Below, one piece after another: positions 1-12,600 of a stretch of DNA of 22,293 nucleotides. Under the pieces are notes generated by a model. That model was given only the letters and a program-made list of their open reading frames with translations, searched no databases and was not told the DNA's origin. How positions within the stretch are numbered: position 1 is the stretch's first letter; the number at the start of each line of letters is the position of its first letter. The position numbers were made by a program, and so were the translations under genes. Source of the DNA: a virus. The stretch covers positions 1-22,293 of the IMG/VR virus record IMGVR_UViG_3300020183_000505, one strand, 5' to 3'.

Positions 1-602
1 ATGGTGCAAAATTTAAATATAGTAAATTTTTAAATATAATCGATAGAAGTGATGCCTCTGTTACTTCAAATATAACTACAGTTCAAATGAGAAGAGATTT
101 GAGAGTAGTTCTAAACGCATTTACCGAGTATAAAATTGATTTTGGTAATGAATTTCATATCAAAAAAGATATGTTCAATATTAAATCGACTGGATTTAGG
201 ATTGATAGATTAAATCAAACTTTGTATCTTGGTGATAGGGTAGATGGGGTAAATAAAGAAAAGGGAAGTATTTTTCTTTTTATTGTTCCAAATACATCTT
301 CAAAAAGTCACACGATTATAAAAGAAAATGTGGGGTCAATTGACTATAAAAATGGACGAATAACTTTAAATCCTATTAATATTGTATCTGCAAAGAATAA
401 AGACGGACAAGCAATTATTGAAATATCTGCAATACCAAATTCAAATGATGTTATCGGAAAAAGAGATTTGTATTTGCAACTAGATATAAGTAAGAGTAAT
501 TTTGAAATGATAGAAGATCAGATTTCTTCTGGATTAGATTTTTCGGCATCAAATTACACTTCACCCTCAAGTTATAGCAACGGGAATCTAATAAGATTAT
601 AA
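1..602 (+). CDS. gp6: Baseplate wedge subunit gp6, C-terminal part (partial at left edge)
   Basis: This is the last 199 codons of a gene that enters from the left edge; the frame is open from base 3 to the TAA at 600-602. The ATG at 87 is not the real start: the in-frame residues before it (GAKFKYSKFLNII...SNITTVQM) continue naturally into the downstream protein and resemble the C-terminal domain of T4-like gp6. In T4, gp6 is a 660-residue protein that dimerises and, with gp7, forms the core of each baseplate wedge; its C-terminal domains make the contacts that join wedges into a ring. The visible part is a beta-rich domain with the motif SNITTVQMRRDL and a low-complexity Ser/Tyr/Asn tail at the end. 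The next gene begins four bases after the stop, and gp8 follows further on, which supports the assignment. The N-terminal part is outside the window. The identification is by recalled family similarity and gene order, not by a search. Confidence 0.8.
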   Translation, partial: GAKFKYSKFLNIIDRSDASVTSNITTVQMRRDLRVVLNAFTEYKIDFGNEFHIKKDMFNIKSTGFRIDRLNQTLYLGDRVDGVNKEKGSIFLFIVPNTSSKSHTIIKENVGSIDYKNGRITLNPINIVSAKNKDGQAIIEISAIPNSNDVIGKRDLYLQLDISKSNFEMIEDQISSGLDFSASNYTSPSSYSNGNLIRL

Positions 603-606
603 TAAA

Positions 607-3600
607 ATGATAGAAAAAAGAGTTCAATTCAATGATATTGTTAAGAATCAACTCCCTCAATATGTAAGAGAGGAATTTCCTCTCGTCTCAGAATTTTTAT
701 CACAATATTACCTTTCTCAAGAATATCAAGGTGGTGCAGTCGATTTAATTCAAAATATTGATAATTATATAAAATTAAATGAAATAACGAACTTAAATCA
801 ATCTGTTATTTTAGAAGGACCAATATCTTTTGATAACGAAACCATTAATATTGATTTAGATAATTCTCCAAAAGGAACTTCCGGATTCCCAGATTCTTAT
901 GGGTTGTTAAAAATAGGTGATGAAATTATCACTTATACTGGAAAAACTTCCTCCTCTTTTACTGGATGTATTAGAGGTTTTTCTGGTGTTTCTTCATATC
1001 AAAAAATTGATAATCCTGAAGAATTGGTTTTTAAGTCAACTCTTGCTCTAGAGCACTCCAAAGGTAGTATAATTAAAAATCTAAGTGTTTTATTTTTAAA
1101 TGAATTTTTGAAAAAAATAAAGAGACAATTTTTACCTGGATTTGAAGATAGAAGTCTTGCTGTTAGAAAAATTCCTAGAGTTGCTGGTGGTCCAACAAAC
1201 GATTTTCCATTAGATCAAAATATATTCATAAAACAATCAAAGGATTTTTATTCATCAAAAGGAACAGATCAGTCCTTTAAAATTCTTTTTTCTGCTCTTT
1301 ATGGAGAAAATGTAGAAATAATAAAACCAAGAGAATTTCTTTTTAGACCATCGGATGCTGGTTATAAAATAACCAATGACTTAGTTGTAGAAAGTATATC
1401 GGGGAATCCTTTTGAGTTAAGAAATTTAACCTTAAAACAAGATACTTATGGTAACATTAATGCGGCTAATGCGCCAATAACAAAGGTTGAAAAAGTAAAC
1501 GTAGGTGTTAATACAAATTCATACTATCAAATTAGTTTAGATTCTGGATATGATAGAGATATCATAGTAGACGGCGCAATTTATGGCAAATTCTCAGTTC
1601 ATCCTAAAACAAAAGTAATCGGTCAAGTTTCCATAGGTCAAACTTATATTGATGTCGATTCAACTGTAGGATTTCCACAAAGTGGAGAACTTTTTGTACA
1701 GTATCCAAGTGGAAACTCTGGAATTATTAGTTATAAATCTAAATCATTTACTCAATTCTTTCAATGCACTAATAATACAGAAACAATACCAGATAATACT
1801 TCAATTGATATTAATACTTTTGCATACTCTTTTGCTGGAATTGGATCAACAAATCAAATTAAGATCAAAATTCGTTCAGTTCTAAATTCTTTAAACATCA
1901 ATAATTCTGGGTATTATCATACTCCAGGAGAAACTATCAAAATAAAAACTCTTGGAATTTCTCCAAAAGAAAAGTCATTAAACAACTGGTATTTTAATAC
2001 TGCCACAACTTTTAATGTAAAGAATATAAAATTAGTAGGATCAAAGAATTATGAAATTACTTTATTTGATATGCATTCTTTCAGAGTTAATGATCGAATA
2101 ACAATTACTAGTTCTGATAACTCTTCATATTCTTTCACTATTACGAATATTTTAAGTAGTAGAATTTTTAATTGTGAAGGACCTACGACTTTAAATATGA
2201 CTCTATCTTTTACTGTTAAGAGAAATAGATTAAAAACTTCATCTACAAAATATCCTATTAATAATTTTGATGCTAATGTTCAAAATACATATCAACTAAA
2301 AGATAAAACTTTAGTATCATCTTCATCTCTCCCATATTATTCCAAGTCGATTGATCCTCAAATTTTATCATATACACTAGATGGATTAGTTGGTGCTGGA
2401 AACACTTTTACAATCACTTCAGGTGTTGATCATGGATTTTATACTGGCGATGCTGTTTACTATACTCCACAAAAAAATGGGGAAACTATTATAAGTTCTC
2501 TGTTTGATGAGGGAATTTATTATGTAAAAAGAGTAGATCAAAATCGTATACAATTATCTAGAAGTAGATCTAACATCTTCAATAAAATTTTTGTCACTTT
2601 AGATTCTGAAAAATTCATAACAAACAATAAAATAGAAATTTTAAGATTTAAAGAGAAATCTCTTACACACCAAAAACTTTTAAGAGAAATTTCTAATCCA
2701 GTAAATGACAGAAAAATCCATGCAACTTTACCTGGACAAACGGGTATTTTCGTCAATGGAGTTGAAGTATTAAACTATAAATCAAAAGATTCAGTTTATT
2801 ATGGAGATATTGAAGAAGTAGAAGTTATTAGTGGCGGTCAAAATTATGACATTGTTAATCCACCACAATTAATCATACAAGACGCAATAGGAGTTGGAGC
2901 TACTGGTTATTGTTCAATAAAAGGATTTTTAAAAGAGATAAGGATTTCTGACCCTGGATTTGATTACTCAGAAACTCCAAAGGTTATTATATCTGGAGGA
3001 AATGGTGCCAATGCTACTGCGGAAGCAATTTTAACAGACACTTTACACGAAGTTTCTTTTAATTCCGAAGAAAAGAGTGGAATTGTAAATATCACAAATA
3101 ATACTTTAGGATTTACTACTTACCACAAATTTAGAAATAATGAATTAATCATATACAAAACTTTTTCTCAAGATGGCATTTCTGGATTAACAACAGATTC
3201 AAAATATTATGTTTCTGTTCAAAATTCTACTACAGTAAAACTCCATAAAACATTTAATGATTCTGTTTTAGGAATTAATACTATCTCATTGACGGGATAT
3301 GGTAAAGGGAATCATTCTCTTGAGGCATTTAATAAAAAGAAATTAGTAAGTTCTATTGTAGTAATGAACAATGGAAGTGGATATGAGAATAAAAAAAGAA
3401 CTTGTTCTTCTGTTGGAATTGATACATCTTTAAATACAATTACTATAAAAAATCATGGTTACAACTCTGGTGAAATTGTAACATATAGTGTAGATGGATC
3501 TTCTGCTAGTGGTCTTTCAACTACATCAAGATATTATGTTACAAAATTAACCGACAACACATTCAAATTATCAAATGTTGGATTAACAACTGATAGTTTA

Positions 3601-6600
3601 GACTTTTTCTATAAAACAAAACAATATGTTGATATTGACAGTGTTGGTGTAGGAACTCACATATTTAATTACCCAAACATAACAGTAGATATTGTAGGTA
3701 ATATTGGAATTGCTTCAATTTCCAATCAACAATTCAAATGTACAGTTCAACCAATTTTTCAAGGAGAAATTACTTCTGTTCACTTGATTAACGGTGGTGT
3801 AGGATATGGATCTTCAGATATTATAAACTTCTTTAGAGAACCAAGTATTGAAGTTTACAGTGGATCTGGAGCAACTTTATATCCTATAGTAGTTGATGGA
3901 AAAATATCTGAAGTTTTAGTTAATGATAATGGTGATTCCTATACTTCTCCTCCAAAAATAATAATAGATGGTGATGGGACAGGTGCATCCTTAACCCCTA
4001 TTCTTACAAATGGGCAAATAACTTCTGTAAAAATCATTAATTCTGGAAAAGGTTATTCACAGAATCTAACAACACTTAAAATAGTTTCTCCAGGTTCTGG
4101 AGTGAAGTTTAAAACAAAAATAAAAACTTGGACTATCAATTTATTTAAAAAATATTTTGATATCTTAAATGAAGATGATGGTGTATTGGTAGAAGCACTC
4201 AACAAAGATTATGGGGTCCAATACTGTCATTTATATGCACCAAGAGAGTTAAGAAAAACTTCATATGCATCTGATATATCAGGCAATCCTTTATATCTTG
4301 AACCAGATCTCAACACTCTCAACAATACTGAGATTATTTCATCGACTACAAATCAAAATCATTCTCCCATAATTGGATGGGCTTATGATGGAAATCCGAT
4401 TTATGGCCCTTATGGATATGCTACTAAAAATGGCGGCGGTTTAATCGTTAAGATGAAATCCGGATACAAACAATCTCTAAAGTCTAATAGACCTTCTTTC
4501 CCTTCAGAATTTTTTGTTGAAGATTTTGACTTTTTACCTTCAGATGATGAAACAGTTTTAGACGAAAATAACGGAAGATTTTGTAAAACTCCAGATTTCC
4601 CAAATGGAGTTTATGCATATTTTGCAACTTTTGAGGATAGTTTAGATCAAGGTGGAATTTTTGGTGGATATAGGAGACCAAAATTCCCATATTTAATTGG
4701 AAAAAATTATCATTCTTCACCAAATAAATTTAATTTCAATCCAGCATCTAATCAAGATAAGTACAATTTAAATACCAGCAGTTGGTTGAGAAATTCATCT
4801 TCATATAACTTTAATGAAGAAAATAGTAATTATGATTATCTCATTTTCCCAAATAAATTCAAAGAACAAACATCTCAAATAAAAACCACAAGCGTAGGTT
4901 CTGTAGAAAGTATTGGAATTATAACTGGGGGATTAAATTATAAAGTAAATGATAAAATATTATTAAATCCTTCTAATACAAAAGGTCAAGGATTTTCTGC
5001 AAAAGTATCAAGATTATCTGGTAAAGAAGTAAGTTCAGTTAGTCTTTCTTCCACCACAATTAATAATATTGAATTTTATCCTTTAAATGGTGATGGAAGT
5101 TTTATTGGATTTTCATCATTACCTCATGGTTTAAATGATTTTGATTTAATTAGAATTTCTGGTTTAAGTACAACATCATCTTTTATTGAAGGATCTTATA
5201 GAGCAGGAATAACAACAAATAAACTTTTAGTTGTTGGAGTTGGAACTACCTCTTTAGGAATATCATCAACTGGTATTACTGGAATTGTAACTTATATTCC
5301 AGTGACTGGAAATCTGTTTTATCCAAATATTAAAGAAAATGATATTTTACAGATTGAAAATGAAAAAGTAAAAGTCTTAAATATTGATCCAGTTTCTTCC
5401 AGAATTAGAGTTTTGAGACAAATTGATGGGACGGTAGGATCTGCTCATACAGCAAATACACCAATATTTGAAATTTCCAAAAAATTCAATGTCAATTCTG
5501 GATATAGTACAACCTTCTCAAATTTAAGAAACAAAGAAATTTATTTTAATCCAAAAGAATCAGTTGGTCTTGGAACTATTTCTGGAGTTGGTATTGGATC
5601 AACTCTCACTTTTTCAAATCCTGGAGCTGGAATTACTCAAACTTTTATTTCAACTAAAACAATTTATCTCCCAGACCATAGATTAGAAACTGGAGATAGT
5701 TTAATCTATAATTCAAACGGTGGATCGACCATAGCGATTTCTACTAATGGCATCAGTTCAATTAACGTCTCTGATGGAGCGACATTCTTTGTAGCAAAAT
5801 TAACTTCAGATTTAATTGGTATATCTACAGTAAAAGTTGGTTTAGGGACAACAGGAACATTTGTTGGAATTGCTTCAACAACATCAAGTCAAAGCACTGT
5901 TTTCTTTACTGGAATTGGGACAGGAGTTTATCATAGTTTTAAAACAAACTATTCAAATATTCTAACAGGCAGGATTGATAAAAATATTGCTATCGTTTCC
6001 ACAGCAGAAACGCATGGATTAACAACAGGTGATAATATCACAATATCAGTAAATCCTTCTATAGCAACAACTTTTTATGTTAAGTACAATGAATATAACA
6101 GAAGAATAACAGTTAATTCAAAAACATTTGCATCCGCAAATATTGATATTGAGAAAAATTCTATTAATATTTCTAACCACGATTTATACAATGGTCAAGT
6201 TGCAATTCACACTTCATCGTCACCCTCTGGAGGATTGCAGAATAATAAAATTTATTATGTTTACGTTGTAGATGAAGATACTATAAAACTAACCGAAACT
6301 CTTTATGATTCAACCTCTTCAAAACCATCTATTGTCAATATCACTAGTTCTTCTAGTGGAACTTTATCGTTAGTTAATCCACCGATAGACATTTACAGAA
6401 ATTCAACGATACATTTTGATCTTTCTGACCCCTCTTTATTTCATCGTCAGGGTACACTTACAGTAGCATCTTTTGATTTTAATATTTTTACTGACAAGAA
6501 TTTCTCGAAAAAGTATGAAAGGATAGAAAATAATAATTTAGTAGTGGAAAAAATTGGTACAGCGGGTGTATCGACAAGCGTTAAAGTATCAGTAACTATA

Positions 6601-9600
6601 AACAAAAATACCCCACAACTCTTATTTTACAACTTAACACCTGCAAATTTAATATCAATTCCAACTAATAAAAAAGAAATAGTTATTGATACAGATGCAT
6701 ATCAAAATAATACTATCTTTGTTAATGATAGTTTATATACAGGATCTTATGATGTAACTGTTTCTACTGGTTCTACGTTTACATATAATCTCTTAGAACA
6801 TCCAGAATCAACTGAATATACCAAAAATAATTCACTAATAAAGTATGATACAAATTCTATCACAGCCTTTGGACCTATTGAAGATATTGATATTGTCAGT
6901 AAAGGTTTTGGATTTGATGTTATTCCAGGAATATCTACGATTTCAAGTAAAACTGGATCTAATGCACTTTTAGAACCACAAAGTTCATCGATAGGAATAA
7001 TTAAAAAAGTTAAAATTGAAAATATTGGTTTTGATTATTCTGCAGATTCGACAGTTAGACCAATAGCAAAAATACCTCAAGTTTTAAAGGTAAAACCTTT
7101 ATCATCCTTTGATTCTGTCGGCGTTACATCTGTGGGTATTGGTTATATAACTGCTCCAAAATTAATTGTTATTGATGGAAACACTAGAAAACCAGTTCTA
7201 GATATAGATTTAAGATATAATACTGAAAATGATACTGTAACTATTCTCAAAAATACAAAAGGATTATTTGCAGTAAATCCTACAATCATTCCTACACAAA
7301 ATTGTAATGGGGTTGGGATTTCCAGTGTTTCTTACAACCCAGCAACAAAAGACGTTACCGCTTTTCTTTCTGTTGGATTTACAACTGTGGGAGGATTCCC
7401 ATTCTCGGTCAATGACAAAGTTTTAATCGAAAATGTTGGTATAAAAACTGTTGGGGCAGGATCAACTTATAAAGGTTATAATTCTGAAAATTATAATTAT
7501 GAATTATTTAAAATTAAAAGTATAAATCCAAATTATGGTGGTTTGGGAGCAAGTATTGTTTATAATTTAACTGGTTTACTATCTTCCGGAGAAGAACCAG
7601 GAGAATTTGATTCCGCAAAATCTTCTGGAAGAGCAATTCCTGAAAAACATTTTCCAATTTTTAATGTTAAATTAAAAATAAATGATTTCTTCATTGGTGA
7701 AGAAGTTAGTATTTTAGGTGATAACAATATTGGAAAATTAATTAGATGGAATCCCATTACAGAATATGTGTCCATCGAGTCTGGAGAAGACTTTGAGGTT
7801 GGTAGAATTATCTTGGGAAGATCTTCAAATTCTCAGGCACTTATAAAGGAATCGATTAATTATGACTCAGATTATACTCTCGATTCTTTTTCGAAGGTTT
7901 TGGGTAACTGGTCATATAACGCTGGATTCTTAAATGAGAACTCACAAAGAATTCAAGATAGTTTTTATTATCAAAACTTCTCATATTCTCTAAAATCAAC
8001 AGTTGATTATGATACTTGGGAAGATGCAGTAAGTAATTTAAATCATACTGCAGGGTTTAAAAAATTCTCAGATTATCAATTAGAATCGAAACTTTTTAAT
8101 CCCAACTCAATGATTGTTGGATTAACCACCAATACTACAGATATTGATTTAAAGATTGATCTAACTGGGATAGTTGATTTGAATTGTGTTTATAATTTTG
8201 ATTTAGTAAGAGAAAATGCTTTAAATATAAATTCAAACTTAGTTTCTAATGAAATAATATTTAATAGTGCAATTCTAAATGATTATTTCGAATCTGTTGG
8301 AAATAGAGTTCTCCTTATTGATGATATAAGCAGTCAATTTAATAGTAATCCAAGATCACTTCAATACAGTATTATTCACAGAACTCCTGTTTCTTTTGCT
8401 AGAGTTCAAAAGTATATCATTTATACTAGAGATACGAGATATACTGATGAAAGACAATTGACTATTGCATCTTTTTTAATTGATAATAATAATCTTACAT
8501 ATTTAAATCAATATGGACTTGAGGGAATAGATGATTTGGGATATTATGATGTTGTAATTGATGGAACAGACGTTATATTACAATTCTATCCAATCAAATA
8601 CGAGGTAAATGATTACGATGTAACAACCATTTCTTACAATTTAAAGGATACTTTAAGTTCTGTTGGTAATATTAATTTTGGATGTGTTAGTATTGCATCT
8701 TCAAGTATTTTTGTTTCTGCGGGAACCACTACCACGATTGTTGGAATTGCTACAACATACACTTCCTCAAAGATTTTAGTGGAAATGGGAACCCCAACAG
8801 GATTATATCAATATGATGAAATTAGTTTAGTTCATGATGGAACCAATGTTCAAATTTTAGAATTTGGAAAATTAAACAATCTCTCTAATGAAGATTATGT
8901 TGGTGCGGGAATAGGAACATATAATGCTTACATATCAGGGTCTAATGTTAATTTAGATTTTAAACCAAATCCAGGTATAGCTGCTACCGTCAATCTCATT
9001 AATGTTTCAATTGCAGATACTTCTTCGACTGGCATAGGAACATATCAAATGCGACATGTTCTTATTAGTTCAACTTCTACTTCTATAGCATCTACATCTT
9101 CTCCAACTGCAAATGTAGTTGGAACTTATCCAGAAACAGCAGGAGCCGCATATTTTATTGTACAAGTATCCGATATTACTAATAATAGACATCAGATGTC
9201 TGAAGTTTTAGTTATCGACAATGAAACTCACTCTCAAACTTTCCAAACAGAGTATGGTGTTGTTGCAACATTTGCTGGTTTAGGGACGATTGGTTCTGTA
9301 AATTCTACTATTACTAATTTAACATTTACTCCTCTACCAAATATCGATGTTGCAGTGAAGGTATATATGAATGCCTTTACATTTGATGAGGTAGGAAATT
9401 TACCTGATCAAATTGACCTGAATAATGCGATTATTGAAACAGATTTCTCTAACTATTATGGAACTGAAACTGATATCAAGAGAGCATTTGGATTAACTTA
9501 CGAAACAAAACCAATTTTTGTTAGAGACTTTTTGGGTAATTCTAATACTATTGTAGATATTACTAAAGATACAGTAACAATTCCAAATCATTTCTTTGTT

Positions 9601-12600
9601 ACGGGAGAAAAACTTTCTTACTCGTCTGCAGGAATTAATTCCAATCAATCTATTGGAATTGCTACAACATCGGTTGTTGGACTTGGAACTACCGATAAAC
9701 TACCATCAACAATATACGTAGTAAAAATAGACGAAAAAACTTTAAAATTTGCCGAAAGTTCAGAGAATGCTCTTAAAGCAATTCCTGTAACTTTTGACCT
9801 AACAAGTGTTGGAATAGGAACTTCTCATACTTTATATGCACACAATCAAAATAATAAAGTATTAATAGCGTTAGATAATAATATTCAGTCACCTATAGTT
9901 TCTACTTCACAAACAACAACTCTTGCTGGAGGAGTTTCATCTATTGATGATATAATATATTTTACTGGAATAACTTCTTTCTTTGGTGGAGATTTAATTA
10001 GAATTGGCAGTGAAATTTTAAGAATTGATGGTGTTGGTATAGGTAGCACCAATGGAATTAGAGTAAAGAGATCTTGGTTAGGTACAAATTACGCAGGTTA
10101 TTCTACAGGTTCTTTAGTAACTAAAGTTGTTGGTGATTATAATATTGTAGGAAATTCTATTAATTTTGTAACTGCACCATATGGAAATATTCCTTTAACA
10201 ACTTCTACTGCTGCTCCAGATTCTAGATATTGGTTAGGAGTATCGACTAGTTCGAAATTCCACGGAAGAATGTTTATGAGATCTGGTGAAATAAACGGAA
10301 CAAATGAAACTTATTATAAAAACTATATTTTTGATGATATTTCGGGTTCTTTTACTGGAATAGCAAATACCTTTAGTTTAAAATCATCTGGTTCTAATAT
10401 AACAGGTATATCCACTAGCAACGGAGTTATTTTAATCAATGAAATATTCCAAAATGCTGGTGCAACTCAAAACTACGTTTTAAGTGAATCATCTGGAGAA
10501 ACAAAAATAACATTCGTTGGAACTGCAAAATCAATAGGATATGATGTAGGTATTTCATCATTCCCAAGAGGAGGAATAATTATTTCGGTTGGATCTAGTG
10601 CTGGATTCGGTTATCAACCACTTGTTGCAGCAGGTGGAACCGCGATTGTCTCCGCTGCAGGGACTATTCAGTCTATTTCGATTGGGAACAGTGGATCTGG
10701 ATATAGAGTAGGAGTACAAACTGTTAGAGTTGGTGTTGCGACTTCGACAACGAATGTTCCAAGTATCCACTTTATTGGAACTGCAACGGTATCAAATGGA
10801 AATATTGTAAGTGTTGCCGTTACAAATCCGGGGATTGGATATACTATATCAAATCCACCATATGTAATATTTGATTATCCACTATCATATTCTAATATTC
10901 CATTAGTTTATGCGAGTGGTTCTATACCAGGAATTGGTCAGTCTGCTTCAATAAATGTTGTTGTTGGACAAGGATCAAGTGTTATAGATTTTGAACTTCA
11001 ATCAACTGGGTTTGGATATGGTCAAGGTGAGTCTTTAACTTTACCAATCGGAGGTTCTACGGGAATTCCAACAACAAGTGGGTATGTTCCTTTTACAATC
11101 ACAATAGAAAAAACAATTAATGATAAGTTTTCTGGATGGAGTGTTGGGGACTTAGATGTTTTAGATAGTTTTGATGATCTTTTTGATGGTGATAGAAGAA
11201 TTTTTGCATTAAAGAAAGCAGGAGAGACAGTTTCTATCATCGCTGCTCCGGGATCATCAGTAAAAGTAGACTATACTTTATTAATTTTCATAAATGACAT
11301 TCTACAAATCCCCGGAGAGGGGTACACTTTTAGAGGAGGAAACATAATAACATTTACCGAGGCTCCAAAAGAAGGTGACACTTCTAAAGTCATTTTCTAT
11401 AAAGGATCTGGTTCTATAGATGTTATTAAAAGGGAAGTTTTAGATACTGTAAAAATTGGAGATACTCTAACAATTAGTTATTCTCCTTCCCTAAATCAAA
11501 CAGAAATTCTTCAAGAAGAAGAAAGAGTTGTGACAAGTATTGATAGTGTAAATGTTGTCTCAACTAATCCATATTATGGACCAGGAAATATAAATGATCC
11601 AGATTTGTCAAGACCAGTTGTTTGGTGCAGACAAATGGAAGATCTATTCATTGATTCCAAGATTGTTGGAAAAAATAGAGAACTCTATGAAGCATCTATC
11701 AATCCATCGGCGTATTTGATTAAGTCAGTTGGAGTTGGCAGCACAGAAATTTTTGTAGATAATGTAAGACCATTCTTTAATCCTATTAATGAAACTAATG
11801 CAGGTGGATCGGATCCATTTGTTTTTCAAAGAGATATTATTATTGTTTCACAAGATACAAAAGTTTCTGCTGCAGCAACATCTATAGTTTCTGTAGCAGG
11901 CACAATATCGTCAATTGTTATCTCTGATGGTGGAGTAGGATATACAACAACTCCTTCAGTCAGCATTGCAGGAACAACGGGAGTTGGAATTGGTACAACT
12001 GTTACCGCTTTGGCTCTAGCAACAATCTCTAATGGTAGTATTGTTTCAATAGCAATCACTAATCCTGGATTTGGATATACTTCTTCAAATCCACCCATTG
12101 TTTTAATAGAATCTCCAGATAATACTGTTGAGAATAATCGCATCGTTTCTTATGAAGGAGATTTTGGAATTATCTCAGGTATATCAACAACATCAGTTGG
12201 TGTTGCGTCCACAGGACTTGTTTTTGACTTATTGATCTCTAAAGATTCTTTCTTAAGAGACTCCGATGTAACTGGAGTAACAACGGTAAGTGGAATCCAA
12301 ACGGGATATTACTTTGTTGTATATAATTCTAATGTTGGTAATGGAGTAACTTCCTTAAACTCTGATGGATCTGTCATTGGTGTTGGAACAACTTGTTTAG
12401 ATAATGTATACAGGGTTTCTTCAGTCTCAATAGCACAAACTCATACAGTTGGATTTGGTTTAACTTATGTTGCTAAAGTAACTGTAAGTTTATCTAATTA
12501 CAATTCACTGACAGGTTTAGGATTTAGCAGTTTCTATGGTGAATATAGTTGGGGTAAACTGACTCTAAGCACTAGAACAGATTTAAATGTATTCAATGCA

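Noticed and set aside
87-602. A separate 171-residue gene starting at the ATG at 87
   Set aside because: The frame is open from base 3, and the residues before this Met continue the gp6 C-terminal domain, so it is an internal methionine of a gene cut by the window edge.
11826-12143. A 105-residue frame on the - strand
   Set aside because: It lies wholly inside the giant gene, opposite the GxGY repeat. Its Pro/Thr/Val-rich sequence is the antisense image of the repeat, with no ribosome binding site and no family resemblance. The same holds for the other - strand frames, such as 20028-20261.
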